From positions 226,462 through 290,461 of the forward strand of contig NZ_FREZ01000004.1 in the NCBI RefSeq assembly GCF_900143525.1: a stretch of 64,000 bases of DNA. Direction: 5' to 3'. The position numbers and the translations under genes are program-made. This DNA is from Ruegeria sp. Alg231-54. Its GTDB lineage: Bacteria > Pseudomonadota > Alphaproteobacteria > Rhodobacterales > Rhodobacteraceae. Of the stretch, positions 1 through 8,384 are shown piece after piece (the first letter of the stretch is position 1; every line of letters starts with the position of its first letter). The notes below the pieces were generated by a model. That model saw only the letters and a list, made by a program, of their open reading frames with translations, was not told the origin of the DNA and did no database searches.

Positions 1-246
1 TTCCAGCGGCTTCGCAGTTGCAAAAATACTGCCGGTGGAAAGCTGCAACAACACATGGAATCAAAAGAAAGTCCTTTGTGGACAGCGCTCGTCGGTAGCG
101 TTGCGCAAGCAGTTACGCCCAGCTTGCTTCAACATCGAGACAGCAAGCAATTGTCCGCAAATTTTTTGGGGGAACACGGATCATTGGCGGCTGCGACAGG
201 TGCGCCGATCAAATCGCTCCAAAGACTACCAGAGTAGGTGGGGAGG
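1..246. other. No gene recognised at left edge
   Basis: No reading frame here has a recognisable protein. The downstream end of the minus-strand ParA operon reaches 247, so this is the region after its last stop or part of something cut by the window edge. Confidence 0.4.
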
Positions 247-981
247 CTACGTGAAGGGGATCGTCACGTTGAATTCGTTTTTGATCCAACCTTTGTCACC
301 CTTCCGAAGAGCGAGCGACAATGACTTTCTTAGATTTCGTTTCCTAGTTGCCACCAAGTCCTCCCGAAATACCGACAGCATCAAGAGGCTCAGTCCTCTT
401 ATGACTAGCCTATTTCTATGATCCCATTTTCCCAAAGACGCAGGATCATTGGAGAAAAAATTTGGGCCGTCTTCGGAGGACATTCTGAAGACTTTAGCCG
501 AGCCATGGACCGCTTTCGACAGAACGGCGTACTCGGATTTTAAGACATCTAACCCACAGGTTCTTTGTTCGCGCCCTGCGTTGCTTGGATGTTTGACAAA
601 GTATGCGTGCAGCTCAGAAAACTGCGTTTTAAAACTGTTCTTCTCCCAAAGTTGTAATTCGATTGGATGATCCATAAAAAAAAGGCAATTCAGATAGTTT
701 TCAATTGCCGCTCGTTGAGATTGAAGTGCGGTTCTCCATTGACCGCTCCTTGCCAGAAGGTAGGCGACGAGTAAGTCGTTTTGGCCTTCAAGAGCAAATT
801 GAAGTGAGCCAGGCGTCAGTCTGTCATCTAGTAGCTCACTTCGCCATGCTTGCATTGCTACAAGGCGCCGAAATGCGCCTTTAAACACCGGTCTTCCTTC
901 AAGCTCGGATTCAGTTGACGCCCATTGAGCCTTCCATCGCGCTTCAAAAGCATTGAAATTCGCATCAAGTTCGGCCGTCAA
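247..981 (-). CDS. Hypothetical protein, third gene of ParA-like operon
   Basis: A 244-residue protein of no family I recognise. It looks helix-rich and soluble, with no signal peptide or membrane segment. Visible features are a Trp-rich N-terminal part (residues about 15-50) and a central LSKAVHGSAK stretch near residue 155, a pattern reminiscent of helical HEPN/DUF5677-type proteins, although I cannot claim membership. Its start overlaps the stop of the upstream gene by four bases (ATGA), so it is translationally coupled to the 131-residue protein and to the ParA-like ATPase. The operon sits next to a tRNA-Ser fragment, which suggests element cargo. Confidence 0.75.
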   Translation of the reverse strand: MTAELDANFNAFEARWKAQWASTESELEGRPVFKGAFRRLVAMQAWRSELLDDRLTPGSLQFALEGQNDLLVAYLLARSGQWRTALQSQRAAIENYLNCLFFMDHPIELQLWEKNSFKTQFSELHAYFVKHPSNAGREQRTCGLDVLKSEYAVLSKAVHGSAKVFRMSSEDGPNFFSNDPASLGKWDHRNRLVIRGLSLLMLSVFREDLVATRKRNLRKSLSLALRKGDKGWIKNEFNVTIPFT

Positions 982-1373
982 GACAGCGAACTCTTGAGTA
1001 GTGTGTTCAATGCTTGGTTAAGGCGGTTAGAAGAGTTGCTAGACTGACTGACGTTCGCCTGAACCCGCTTGATTTCGTGTTCGTTGCCGGCCAGATAACT
1101 CATTATCTTGCCCATTATGTTTCTGCCAGAATCTCGTTCGTTAAATTGGATTGGAAGCGAGTGTTCGTCAGCAAACCTCACCCATTCTGATCGCGAAAAC
1201 TTTGAAAGCTGCGCCAATGTTGTGATGCCAAAAGCCATTTCCGCTTCGGTGTCGCTCGAACCCGGACCACGAGAACCATCAGACAAGTTAAGCTTCTTGG
1301 TATCGATATTGGGCCCTTGTAACAGAGCCTCCCCGAGCGCGATTAGTTCTTTTGCCAGCGAATGTGTTTTCAT
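978..1373 (-). CDS. Hypothetical protein, second gene of ParA-like operon
   Basis: A 131-residue soluble protein, not recognised. It has no membrane segment. The middle (about residues 50-95) contains a FSRSEWVRFADEH stretch that could be a small helical domain, and the C-terminus is Ser/Asn-rich. It overlaps the ParA-like gene upstream and the 244-residue gene downstream by four bases each (ATGA on both sides), so the three proteins are probably made in fixed proportion. A ParB-like DNA-binding role would fit its position next to ParA, but no ParB motif is visible. Confidence 0.75.
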   Translation of the reverse strand: MKTHSLAKELIALGEALLQGPNIDTKKLNLSDGSRGPGSSDTEAEMAFGITTLAQLSKFSRSEWVRFADEHSLPIQFNERDSGRNIMGKIMSYLAGNEHEIKRVQANVSQSSNSSNRLNQALNTLLKSSLS

Positions 1374-2182
1374 GTCTCAATTCCAATTCGTTGGAGCAAC
1401 TCAGCCGAAACACTATTGAACTCATCTTTGGCTTCACGATCGCCCATCGTATGGACAGACCTTGCTTCTTCGGCAGCTTCGGCAACCTTTACTCGTTCCG
1501 TTAGTTGGTTATCAAGAACTTCTCCGTCGAATGACCCTCTAATCGATGCAATGGTTTCCGTTCGTTTTCGAGCGGGTCGGCCAACGCGAGACAGCACAAT
1601 TCCACCAAGCTCTATCTCGTGGTCTAAATCGTCACAAAAGTCTGCTATTCGTGATTTGAGAAGTGCGATACCAATCGCAGACAAGAAATCAGGCGATACC
1701 GGAACGACATAGTGGGTTGCAGCCGCAATGGCGTTCTGTGTCGGAATTGTTAGGTTGGGAGGGCAGTCGCAAACGACAATGTCGTATTGGTCCAACACCG
1801 ATTTTAATGCCTTTTTTAGCCGGCCTTCGCGGTTTGGCTTGCCGGCCAAGTCCAAATCAACCGTGAATAGATCAAGGTGAGAAGGAACTAGGTCAAAACC
1901 ACCTAGTAGATTTTTAACTAAAACGTCAGCAACGGTCTTACGTTCCCCGTCGGCAGTTTTGTGGTCTCGCGCACCCAAAAGGTCTGCAACCGTTCCGTTG
2001 TTGTCTTTGTGTTCATCCCATTCATCGACGCCCATAGCAGAAAAAGTGGCGTTGGTTTGGGGGTCAAGGTCGACGAGAAGTGTTTTTAGCCCATTTCGTG
2101 CGCAGTGATCTGCAAAATTTACGGCAAGCGCGGTTTTTCCGACCCCGCCTTTGAGGTTCACCATTGCGACAATATTGGTCAT
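1370..2182 (-). CDS. ParA/MinD-family ATPase
   Basis: A 270-residue P-loop ATPase of the ParA/Soj/MinD family. The deviant Walker A KGGVGKTAL is at residues 11-19, followed by the typical DLDPQTNAT segment near residue 39 and a Walker B-like VVCDCPPNL near residue 137. Family members dimerise on ATP and act in DNA segregation, protein positioning or plasmid/island maintenance. Here the partners are two unrecognised proteins encoded by overlapping downstream genes rather than an evident ParB, so classical partitioning is not assured. It lies next to a tRNA-Ser fragment, so it is likely mobile-element cargo. The start is ATG with no nearer in-frame alternative. Confidence 0.9.
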   Translation of the reverse strand: MTNIVAMVNLKGGVGKTALAVNFADHCARNGLKTLLVDLDPQTNATFSAMGVDEWDEHKDNNGTVADLLGARDHKTADGERKTVADVLVKNLLGGFDLVPSHLDLFTVDLDLAGKPNREGRLKKALKSVLDQYDIVVCDCPPNLTIPTQNAIAAATHYVVPVSPDFLSAIGIALLKSRIADFCDDLDHEIELGGIVLSRVGRPARKRTETIASIRGSFDGEVLDNQLTERVKVAEAAEEARSVHTMGDREAKDEFNSVSAELLQRIGIET

Positions 2183-2538
2183 GCAGATCTCTCAAATTTG
2201 TTCTTAACGAATTTCACAAGACGTGCCGTACCAACAAACTGATTGCAATAGCCTATTTCGGTCTTTGGATTGAACTCTAGCCAAGAAACTATCGCAGGTT
2301 GTTGCGCACATTGGCGCGAACTTCCCATGCGCCTAGAGTAGATTGATCCATCGCCTCACTCAGCCAATTAGAGAATCTAAGAAGTTTTCTGACAAATGGT
2401 AGACCTGCACTGACTTGCAAAGAACGTTTTAACGTGCGGGCGACCGAGCTTGGCTAAAGGATTGGATTTGATGAAAAAACCCCTTGGACCTCATATTTCC
2501 GATGGAGAATTTTTGACACAATGCACGTTTCAACGTTC

Positions 2539-2560
2539 AAAATTGGCACAAAATTGGCAC
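2539..2560 (+). repeat. Tandem 11-bp direct repeat near att site
   Basis: The 11-mer AAAATTGGCAC occurs twice back to back, about 60 bases before the tRNA fragment. Short direct repeats at this distance from a core attachment site resemble integrase arm-binding sites, but that reading is inference. Confidence 0.55.
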
Positions 2561-2619
2561 AAAGTTAGCGAAATATCATCTAACTTATTGTAAATAATAA
2601 TAAAAATTTGGTGATTTGT

Positions 2620-2681
2620 TCCCCTGCTAAGGGAGTAGGCCCGGAAGGGTCTCGAGGGTTCGAATCCCTTCGTCTCCGCCA
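2620..2681 (+). other. Truncated tRNA-Ser(GCT) 3' fragment, probable att site
   Basis: The sequence holds the 3' part of a tRNA-Ser. It has an anticodon stem-loop with loop CTGCTAA (anticodon GCT), a long variable arm, a T arm with GGTTCGAAT and a 3' end TCTCCGCCA. The matching 5' half, which should start about GGAGACG, is missing; upstream is AT-rich non-tRNA sequence. Such a fragment is what a tyrosine-recombinase element leaves at its distal end after integrating into a tRNA gene. The intact tRNA would then lie left of the window. Confidence 0.8.
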
Positions 2682-2996
2682 TAAATTATTGATTTTGGAT
2701 GATATTTTTCGACTCTAGTTGCGGGGTCCGCCAAAAAACCCGCCATCCCAAATGCGCTTGGTTGCCACCTCATGCGACGGGTGAATCAGCTATGCCCAAC
2801 TGCAATCCATTGGCCGCTTCGTACATCGTATCTAAATTGCGTATTCTAATGTGACTGCCGCACCCTTCCTAAAACCATTGCCGACCAATCCCAAAAGTAT
2901 TGTGCAGCCATAACTGCTCGCATGAAGCGAACCTTATCTGGCCCTGTATGTTGATTTTTCACACGCGCCAGGGAAGAAAATGGTTCACGCAAGCGC

Positions 2997-3515
2997 CTAA
3001 GTTGCAGCATCGAAGTCTATATGTGAGTTCGGCCTGATAGCGAACTGCTCAAGGTCAGCGAACCCTTTCGGCGCGTACACTTCGATAGCGCCTTCTTTCG
3101 AACGCCTTATCCCAAGCATACACGCTGCGGCAAGAAAGCGGTCTATACCGTCTGTCGCTTGTCGGGCCGGTTCGTATGCCACTCCAAACTTCTGTTCATA
3201 CCAAAGATGGACCCGAGCTTGGTCTCGGATTTCGATATCTGCATCGATAGTCCCAAGCACCTTCATTGCTTGATGAATTGCTGCATCTTCACCGTCCCAG
3301 GTCAGGTCATTGCCGTCGAAGTAGAAAAGGTCGTAGTCCTTAATACCGAAGTCTGGCCGACGCCCGGTTTTGTAATTCCAGACTGTCTGAAACAAGCATC
3401 CCGAAACAAGCCAAGCATCCTTGAGCCCCGTCAACGGCAATGCCTCTAAAATCTTCTGATTTGTTTGGTTCGTACCGATAATTCGAACAAACTCTGCTGC
3501 ATCCATCTGTATCAA
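2997..3515 (-). CDS. Nucleotidyltransferase-family protein (PF06042-like)
   Basis: A 172-residue protein of the bacterial nucleotidyltransferase-like family once called DUF925. The VSGCLFQTVWN segment (about residues 37-47) and the acidic KDYDLFYFD motif (about 62-70) supply the Gly-rich and Asp-x-Asp elements of the nucleotidyltransferase fold; LWYEQKFG and DGIDRFLA follow as in other members. The biochemical substrate of this family is not known to me. It stands alone, just right of the tRNA-Ser fragment, and is probably the first resident chromosomal gene after the element. Confidence 0.8.
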   Translation of the reverse strand: MIQMDAAEFVRIIGTNQTNQKILEALPLTGLKDAWLVSGCLFQTVWNYKTGRRPDFGIKDYDLFYFDGNDLTWDGEDAAIHQAMKVLGTIDADIEIRDQARVHLWYEQKFGVAYEPARQATDGIDRFLAAACMLGIRRSKEGAIEVYAPKGFADLEQFAIRPNSHIDFDAAT

Positions 3516-3962
3516 TTACCTCTGGCATTTTCGGTTGATACGTTAGCGCAACTACATCCCGGCGGCGTGTAGATGCCAACACTTTCGTACGTCAAATGCC
3601 ATTCTTCACCACTCTTTCTGCTAAGTGGCATCATCACTTTGAACTCGTAGTCGACGTTCTCCGCGGCAAGCATAGACGGGTAGGACGAGCCCTTACCAGA
3701 CCTTCACCGCACATTAGTGCTTCGCTCGTGCAGCAACTCGAAGACCGCATAATCCGGACGTTCGAAACCAGACGGCTAACGGCGGTGACGCGGACAAAGC
3801 CGCCGTCGAGTTTGCCAAAATCGATGTCTGCTTTCGCTCGCGATCATCTGTACTGCGGCCTAACCTATTGGTGCCCAGTCGACACCAAAGAGGTGACCTT
3901 GACTCCGGCATTCAGACCAAAGTCGATTGTGAGGATACGAAGAAAATCTAATATTGCGCACT
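3516..3962. other. Gene-free stretch with repeat-like sequence
   Basis: I see no convincing gene. Around 3785-3815 is a short GCGGACAAAGCCGCC sequence of the same type as the intergenic repeats elsewhere in the window. At 3908-3931 is the 24-bp block shared with the upstream region of the intact histidine kinase. Confidence 0.5.
3908..3931 (+). repeat. 24-bp repeat upstream of both kinase copies (copy 1)
   Basis: The 24 bases from 3908 are identical to 6322-6345 (starting GCATTCAGACC). Each copy sits just upstream of one histidine kinase start, so the duplication of the kinase gene included part of its 5' flank, possibly its promoter. Confidence 0.85.
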
Positions 3963-5006
3963 ATGTTGTCGCGCCTAAAGCAAATTCTTTCTTTATCGAG
4001 CCTTTCATTGAGGTTCTTGGCCTTCGGCTGTGTTGTAATGTTGGGCGCTGCACTCGTTTTGGGAACGTGGGTCAGCAATCGGATTGAAGCCGGTGTCACC
4101 GAAAATTACGGTGCTGCCTCGGCTCTTTACTTTGAAAGCCTCGTTCCACAGCTTCCATTTCTGCAAACCAGCACGGTGTCATTCTCTGACGATGCAAAAG
4201 ATGAACTGCGCCAAGTATTTGTTGAAGGTGCACTCGGTGATCAAGTGGTCACCTACAAGGTGTGGACGCAGGATGGTACCGTTCTTGCATCGTTTGATCC
4301 CTTGCTCGAAAACCGAACATTTCAGGTTTCTGAAGCGCTGGCACAAGCCTGGGGAGGGCGCGTTGCAGCCGAGTATGAACCTGTTCAATTGCATGAGTTG
4401 GTCGAAGGTGTATCAATAGAATTGCCTTTGCTTGGCGTCTACGTGCCGATCCGCAATGTCGTAAGCGGCGAGGTCGTCACTGTCATCGAGTTCTATAGTC
4501 GAGCTGAAGACTTACTCCTGGAAATAGACCAGGCACGCCGACAAACCTGGTACATGGTTTCGGCAGTATTCCTCGTCAGTAGAGGGCTGCTCTTTGGCAT
4601 TGTCCATGCGGGTAGCCGTCTGATCGAGAGACAGCGTAGTGATCTGTTGCAACAACTGGACAAGAACCAAGACCTTCAGGAACGTGTTGCGGCGGCTGCA
4701 ACACGTTCAACATCCCAGGCTGACCGCGTTATGCAGCGGATCGGATTGGATTTACATGATGGAGTTGCACAACACCTATCGCTTTTGGCCCTGCGGCTGG
4801 AAGGGGCGGGTCTGAATGACACGGAAGACGCAACTACGATCAAAGATGCTCTTGCTAATGCAATGACGGAGTTGCGGGCAATCTCACGCGGGCTCGCGCT
4901 TCCCGATATTGATGCGCTGACACTATGTGAAACGGTCAAACGTGCCGTCAGCGATCACAACAGCTTGGCCATTCATCCAAAAAAGTTAATTCAGCATGAG
5001 CCCTGA
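3963..5006 (+). pseudogene. Truncated sensor histidine kinase, duplicate of 6359-7741
   Basis: This copy parallels the intact kinase downstream almost residue by residue over its first 330 or so residues. It has transmembrane segment 1, a periplasmic sensor domain, transmembrane segment 2 and the HisKA_3 dimerisation helix with its phospho-acceptor in LDLHDGVAQH. Similarity ends abruptly after AVSDHN; about 17 unrelated residues and a stop follow. The whole HATPase_c domain is missing, as is a response regulator, so it cannot autophosphorylate. It could still heterodimerise with the intact copy, which would make it a dominant modulator rather than dead DNA. I used the ATG at 3963; a TTG at 3954 is also possible. 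Confidence 0.85.
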
Positions 5007-5106
5007 ACCGCCATTCGCTTGCAACTAAGTTGCTGCAAGTGCATTCGTCCGTTAGCAGCCCAAAGCGGACATTCAAACCGAACTTTGCAATTCCGTTTGT
5101 GCGGAC
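4997..5106 (+). repeat. Intergenic repeat, copy 1 (paired with 6107-6207)
   Basis: This block aligns with 6107-6207. Both begin GAGCCC, run through GCAGCCC[AG]AAGCGGACATT and CTTTGCAAT, and end in TGCGGACA. Copy 1 starts exactly where the truncated kinase loses similarity to its paralogue. The 191 bases to the hydrolase gene at 5298 hold further GCGGAC/GTCCGC words and no gene. Confidence 0.7.
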
Positions 5107-5297
5107 AGGAGCCGCCCGAAGATGGTGCAGCGAGATCAATGTCCGCTGTTCAGTCGAGACGGGGAATCACTTGCGGCGCTGCGGCGCATCTTTCCCGATG
5201 CGCTGGTTGAAGTAGGACAATCGGGATGGAAGCAAAAACTATTCCTACGCGGGCGATTTCGCTGTCCGCGCGCTCGTGCAGGATCCGGCGGCCAAAT

Positions 5298-5993
5298 TCA
5301 AATCGCGGACATTAGCATTCGGGCCAAGTCGTCAGGCCTATCGATCATCACGTAGTGCCCGAATGGCACCGAAATCTCTGTCCACCCCGACTGATGCTGG
5401 TATCGCTCAAAAAACGGTTGGCCAAGCCCTGGGACCCAGTCGGTGGCATAGATGTAGGTCCGCTTTGACAGCTCGGCTCCGCCGCTCACCAGTTGAATCG
5501 GTTGCTCAAATGTCTTGATTGGTTGGGCGACATTTCGGCGGTCCACCCACGCACAGTCTGCTCCATTCACCGAAAAAGCCTCCGCTGGGCCCGGCGCGAC
5601 TTTGCCATCGACGGCACTATCACGAAGCCCTGCCGCGATATCCGCAGGCAAAACATCCAAGGCCGCCTGCCCATCGTCCGGCACGAGCGCATCGAGGTAC
5701 ACAAGTGAGCGAATGTGGTCGGGCGCTTTATCCGCCACTCCGGTGACAACCATGCCGCCATAGCTATGACCGCACAAAACAATGTCAGAGAGTTCTTCGC
5801 ACTTGATTACCCCTAGGACATCTTCGATATGCATGGCCAGATCGGTTTCGTCACTCACGAGGTGAGCACGTTCACCCAACCCTGTCAGTGTCGGGGTGAA
5901 AACGTCGTGGCCCTCCTTGCGCAGAAGGGCGGCTACGCGAGCCCAGCACCATCCCCCTTGCCACGCTCCATGGACCAATACAAATGTCGCCAT
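5298..5993 (-). CDS. Alpha/beta hydrolase (salicylate-esterase-like)
   Basis: A 231-residue single-domain alpha/beta hydrolase. The oxyanion-hole region is LVHGAWQGGWCW (residues 6-17), the nucleophile elbow is GHSYGG (near residue 76), and the catalytic His is probably in PFGHYVMIDRP near the C-terminus. This arrangement is typical of the plant methyl-salicylate esterase/hydroxynitrile lyase-like branch common in bacteria as small esterases. The substrate cannot be read from the sequence. It is transcribed against the flanking kinase copies and is bracketed by a pair of intergenic repeats, so it may have been inserted there during the kinase duplication. Confidence 0.85.
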   Translation of the reverse strand: MATFVLVHGAWQGGWCWARVAALLRKEGHDVFTPTLTGLGERAHLVSDETDLAMHIEDVLGVIKCEELSDIVLCGHSYGGMVVTGVADKAPDHIRSLVYLDALVPDDGQAALDVLPADIAAGLRDSAVDGKVAPGPAEAFSVNGADCAWVDRRNVAQPIKTFEQPIQLVSGGAELSKRTYIYATDWVPGLGQPFFERYQHQSGWTEISVPFGHYVMIDRPDDLARMLMSAI

Positions 5994-6106
5994 AACCCGC
6001 CCAACTCCGCCGATACTGTAATGACATTAGATTCAACAGGGCCGCCTCGTCCACAGCATCGATTGGACGAGGCGGCACGAGCATCTGCAAAAGTACACTT
6101 CTGAAA

Positions 6107-6207
6107 TGAGCCCAGAGTCACCATTATCTGCAATCCGTTCGATTGGCTTGTCGGCAGCCCGAAGCGGACATTTTCGACTAGGCTTTGCAATCTCTGAGAT
6201 GCGGACA
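6107..6207 (+). repeat. Intergenic repeat, copy 2 (paired with 4997-5106)
   Basis: This is the second copy of the block at 4997-5106, in the same orientation, upstream of the intact kinase. Between it and the 24-bp repeat at 6322-6345 no gene is evident. Confidence 0.7.
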
Positions 6208-6321
6208 TTGCTGACGTTAATGTTTGGAAATCAGAAGTCCGCTTACATAAAAAAACTGGTTCGTGCCGAAGTATCAATTTTGTGCACGGTGATTATCACA
6301 GTTCTCGCGCTCTTGGCATCA

Positions 6322-6345
6322 GCATTCAGACCAAAGTCGATTGTG
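6322..6345 (+). repeat. 24-bp repeat upstream of both kinase copies (copy 2)
   Basis: Identical to 3908-3931; it ends 14 bases before the ATG of the intact histidine kinase. Confidence 0.85.
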
Positions 6346-6358
6346 GTGTGAATAATAA

Positions 6359-7741
6359 ATGGCCATGTTGTTCAACATGTTGCCGCGTTTTAAACACGTG
6401 TTGTCTCAATCCACCCTCTCAATGAGGTTCTTTGCCTTCGGCTTTTTTGTTATGTTGGGCGCTGCTCTCATATTGGGATCATGGGCCAGCAAGCGAATTG
6501 AAGCCGGTGTCACAGATAACTACGGCGCGGCGGCGGCGCTTTATTTTGAAAGCCTCATTCCGCAACTTACATTCCTGCAAACCACTTCTGAGTCATTCTC
6601 TGAGGACGACAAAGACGAGTTACGTCGGGTGTTCATCGATGGCGCACTCCAGGCACAAGTTGTAACTTACAAAGTGTGGGCACGGGATGGGACTGTTCTC
6701 GCTTCGTTTGATCCTTTGCTAGAAGACCGAAAATTTCAGATCTCTGCTGCGTTGGCGCAAGCCTGGCAAGGGCACGTTGCCGCTGAGTACGAAGTAATTA
6801 AACTGCGTGATTTGGCCGATGTTGCATCAATAGAGTTGCCGTTGCTTGGCGTCTACGTGCCGATCCGCAATATCGCAAACGGCGAAGTTGTAACCGTTAT
6901 CGAATTTTATCGTCGCGCCGAGGATCTGCTCGACGATCTCGTGCAGGCGCGCAGACAAACTTGGTATATGGTTTCAGCGGTTTTTCTCGTCAGTGGTTTG
7001 TTGCTGTTTGGCATAGTTCACGCAGGTAGCCGTCTGATCGAGAGACAGCACAATGATTTATTGCAGCAACTGGACAAGAACCAAGATCTTAAGGAACGCG
7101 TGGCAGCAGCGGCGGCGCGATCGACATCTCAGGCGGACAGAGTCATGCAGCGGATCGGCTTAGATTTGCATGACGGGGTCGCGCAACATCTGTCGCTTCT
7201 GGCTTTGCGTCTCGAAGGGGCCGGTCTCAAGGATACCGAAGATGCCGCAACGATCCAAGACGCCTTAGCCAATGCAATGACGGAACTTCGCGCGATCTCA
7301 CGCGGGCTTGCACTTCCTGACATTGACGCTTTGACTCCAGTAGAGACGGTCAGCAGAGCCGTCAGTGACCACAATAAGGCGTTTGGAGCTGACGCGAAAT
7401 TCGATGCGAGAGACAACCCGCCCATTCAGGCAGAGGCTCCGACGAAACTTGCACTGTATCGGGTGACTCAGGAATTGCTGGCCAATACTCACAAACATGC
7501 AAAGGCGGCGATGGTCACGGTGACATATCAGCAGTCGGCAACCGAAGTAACGGTCACTGTTTCAGATGATGGCGTCGGTTTCGTGGCCGACAATCCCATC
7601 CTCCAGGAAGTCAGCGGGCAAGGATTGTTCGGCATACGCGACAGACTGCTTCCCTTGGGGGGGCGCCTCGAAGTTCAATCGCAACCCGAGCATGGGGCAA
7701 CTGCCGTCTTCTCCTTACCACAAGGTGGAGCACGCTCATGA
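6359..7741 (+). CDS. Sensor histidine kinase, NarX/LiaS-type (HisKA_3)
   Basis: A 460-residue membrane kinase. It has transmembrane segment 1 at about 24-42, an extracytoplasmic sensor domain (about 43-202), transmembrane segment 2 at 203-221, a short linker, and the HisKA_3 helix with phospho-acceptor His271 (LDLHDGVAQH). The ATPase domain follows, with N box ELLANTHKHA (372-381), DDGVGF (403-408) and GQGLFGI (420-426). This layout is typical of kinases that pair with LuxR-type response regulators, and the regulator gene begins within its stop codon (ATGA). The signal is unknown; the sensor domain matches no family I can name. A decayed duplicate lies 2.4 kb upstream. Confidence 0.93.
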   Translation: MAMLFNMLPRFKHVLSQSTLSMRFFAFGFFVMLGAALILGSWASKRIEAGVTDNYGAAAALYFESLIPQLTFLQTTSESFSEDDKDELRRVFIDGALQAQVVTYKVWARDGTVLASFDPLLEDRKFQISAALAQAWQGHVAAEYEVIKLRDLADVASIELPLLGVYVPIRNIANGEVVTVIEFYRRAEDLLDDLVQARRQTWYMVSAVFLVSGLLLFGIVHAGSRLIERQHNDLLQQLDKNQDLKERVAAAAARSTSQADRVMQRIGLDLHDGVAQHLSLLALRLEGAGLKDTEDAATIQDALANAMTELRAISRGLALPDIDALTPVETVSRAVSDHNKAFGADAKFDARDNPPIQAEAPTKLALYRVTQELLANTHKHAKAAMVTVTYQQSATEVTVTVSDDGVGFVADNPILQEVSGQGLFGIRDRLLPLGGRLEVQSQPEHGATAVFSLPQGGARS

Positions 7742-8370
7742 CAACAACTATTCTCGTTGCAGATGATCACCCGATCTTTCGGGATGGTCTGGTGAAGAGT
7801 CTTGAGGAACATGGAACATTTTTGGTTGTTGGAGTGGCCGCATCCGCAACTGAAGCGATCAAGCTCGCAGCATCTTTGAAGCCCGATATTGCCTTGCTCG
7901 ACTTGTCGATGCCAGGCAGCGGGCTGTCAGCGATAGCGCAGATTGCATCTCAGAACCTTGCGAAACATGTCGCGATGCTGACCGTTTCCGAAGACGGTGA
8001 AAACGTCTCGGAGGCTCTCCGTCTCGGGGCCAAAGCATATATCTTAAAGGGCGTGTCCGCCCGAGAGTTGCGAGCAATCCTCAACGACGTTGCCAAAGGT
8101 GAGACACATGTCACCCCAAGTTTGGCGGCAAAGATGTTGACTTTCATGACAAAGGAACTGAATGCCCCTTCACCCTTGGATGACCTGACCAAAAGGGAGG
8201 AAGACATTTTACGACTAGTCGCAACAGGTCAGAGCAACAGGGAGGTCGCCGACGCTCTCGGGCTTCAGGAAAAAACCGTGAAACACTACATGACCACTAT
8301 CCTTGAAAAACTCCACGCGCGAAATCGGGTAGAAGCAGCGCTTATCGCCCACAAAGCGTTCGAGCGCTAA
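7738..8370 (+). CDS. LuxR/NarL-family response regulator
   Basis: A 210-residue two-domain regulator. The receiver domain has the acidic pair DD (residues 9-10), phospho-acceptor Asp55 (LLDLSMPG) and the conserved Lys in ILKGVSA. The C-terminal LuxR helix-turn-helix (about 143-208) contains LTKREEDILRLVATGQSN. The ATG overlaps the kinase stop by four bases, so it is the cognate partner. The target genes are not evident; the convergent oxygenase-like gene at 8385 ends only 15 bases away. Confidence 0.95.
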   Translation: MTTTILVADDHPIFRDGLVKSLEEHGTFLVVGVAASATEAIKLAASLKPDIALLDLSMPGSGLSAIAQIASQNLAKHVAMLTVSEDGENVSEALRLGAKAYILKGVSARELRAILNDVAKGETHVTPSLAAKMLTFMTKELNAPSPLDDLTKREEDILRLVATGQSNREVADALGLQEKTVKHYMTTILEKLHARNRVEAALIAHKAFER

Positions 8371-8384
8371 AACGATGACTAGGG

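Larger units (their letters stand above)
2183..2996. other. Gene-free integration-boundary region
   Basis: About 0.8 kb without a supportable gene. It contains an 11-bp tandem direct repeat (2539-2560), an AT-rich tract (about 2575-2612) and a tRNA-Ser 3' fragment (2620-2681). The promoter of the ParA operon should lie just right of 2182. No integrase gene is visible here; if one exists it would lie left of the window or has been lost. Confidence 0.5.

Noticed and set aside
3596..4087. 163-codon frame left of the kinase pseudogene
   Set aside because: It overlaps the kinase 5' end in another frame and the repeat-like intergenic sequence; no protein family.
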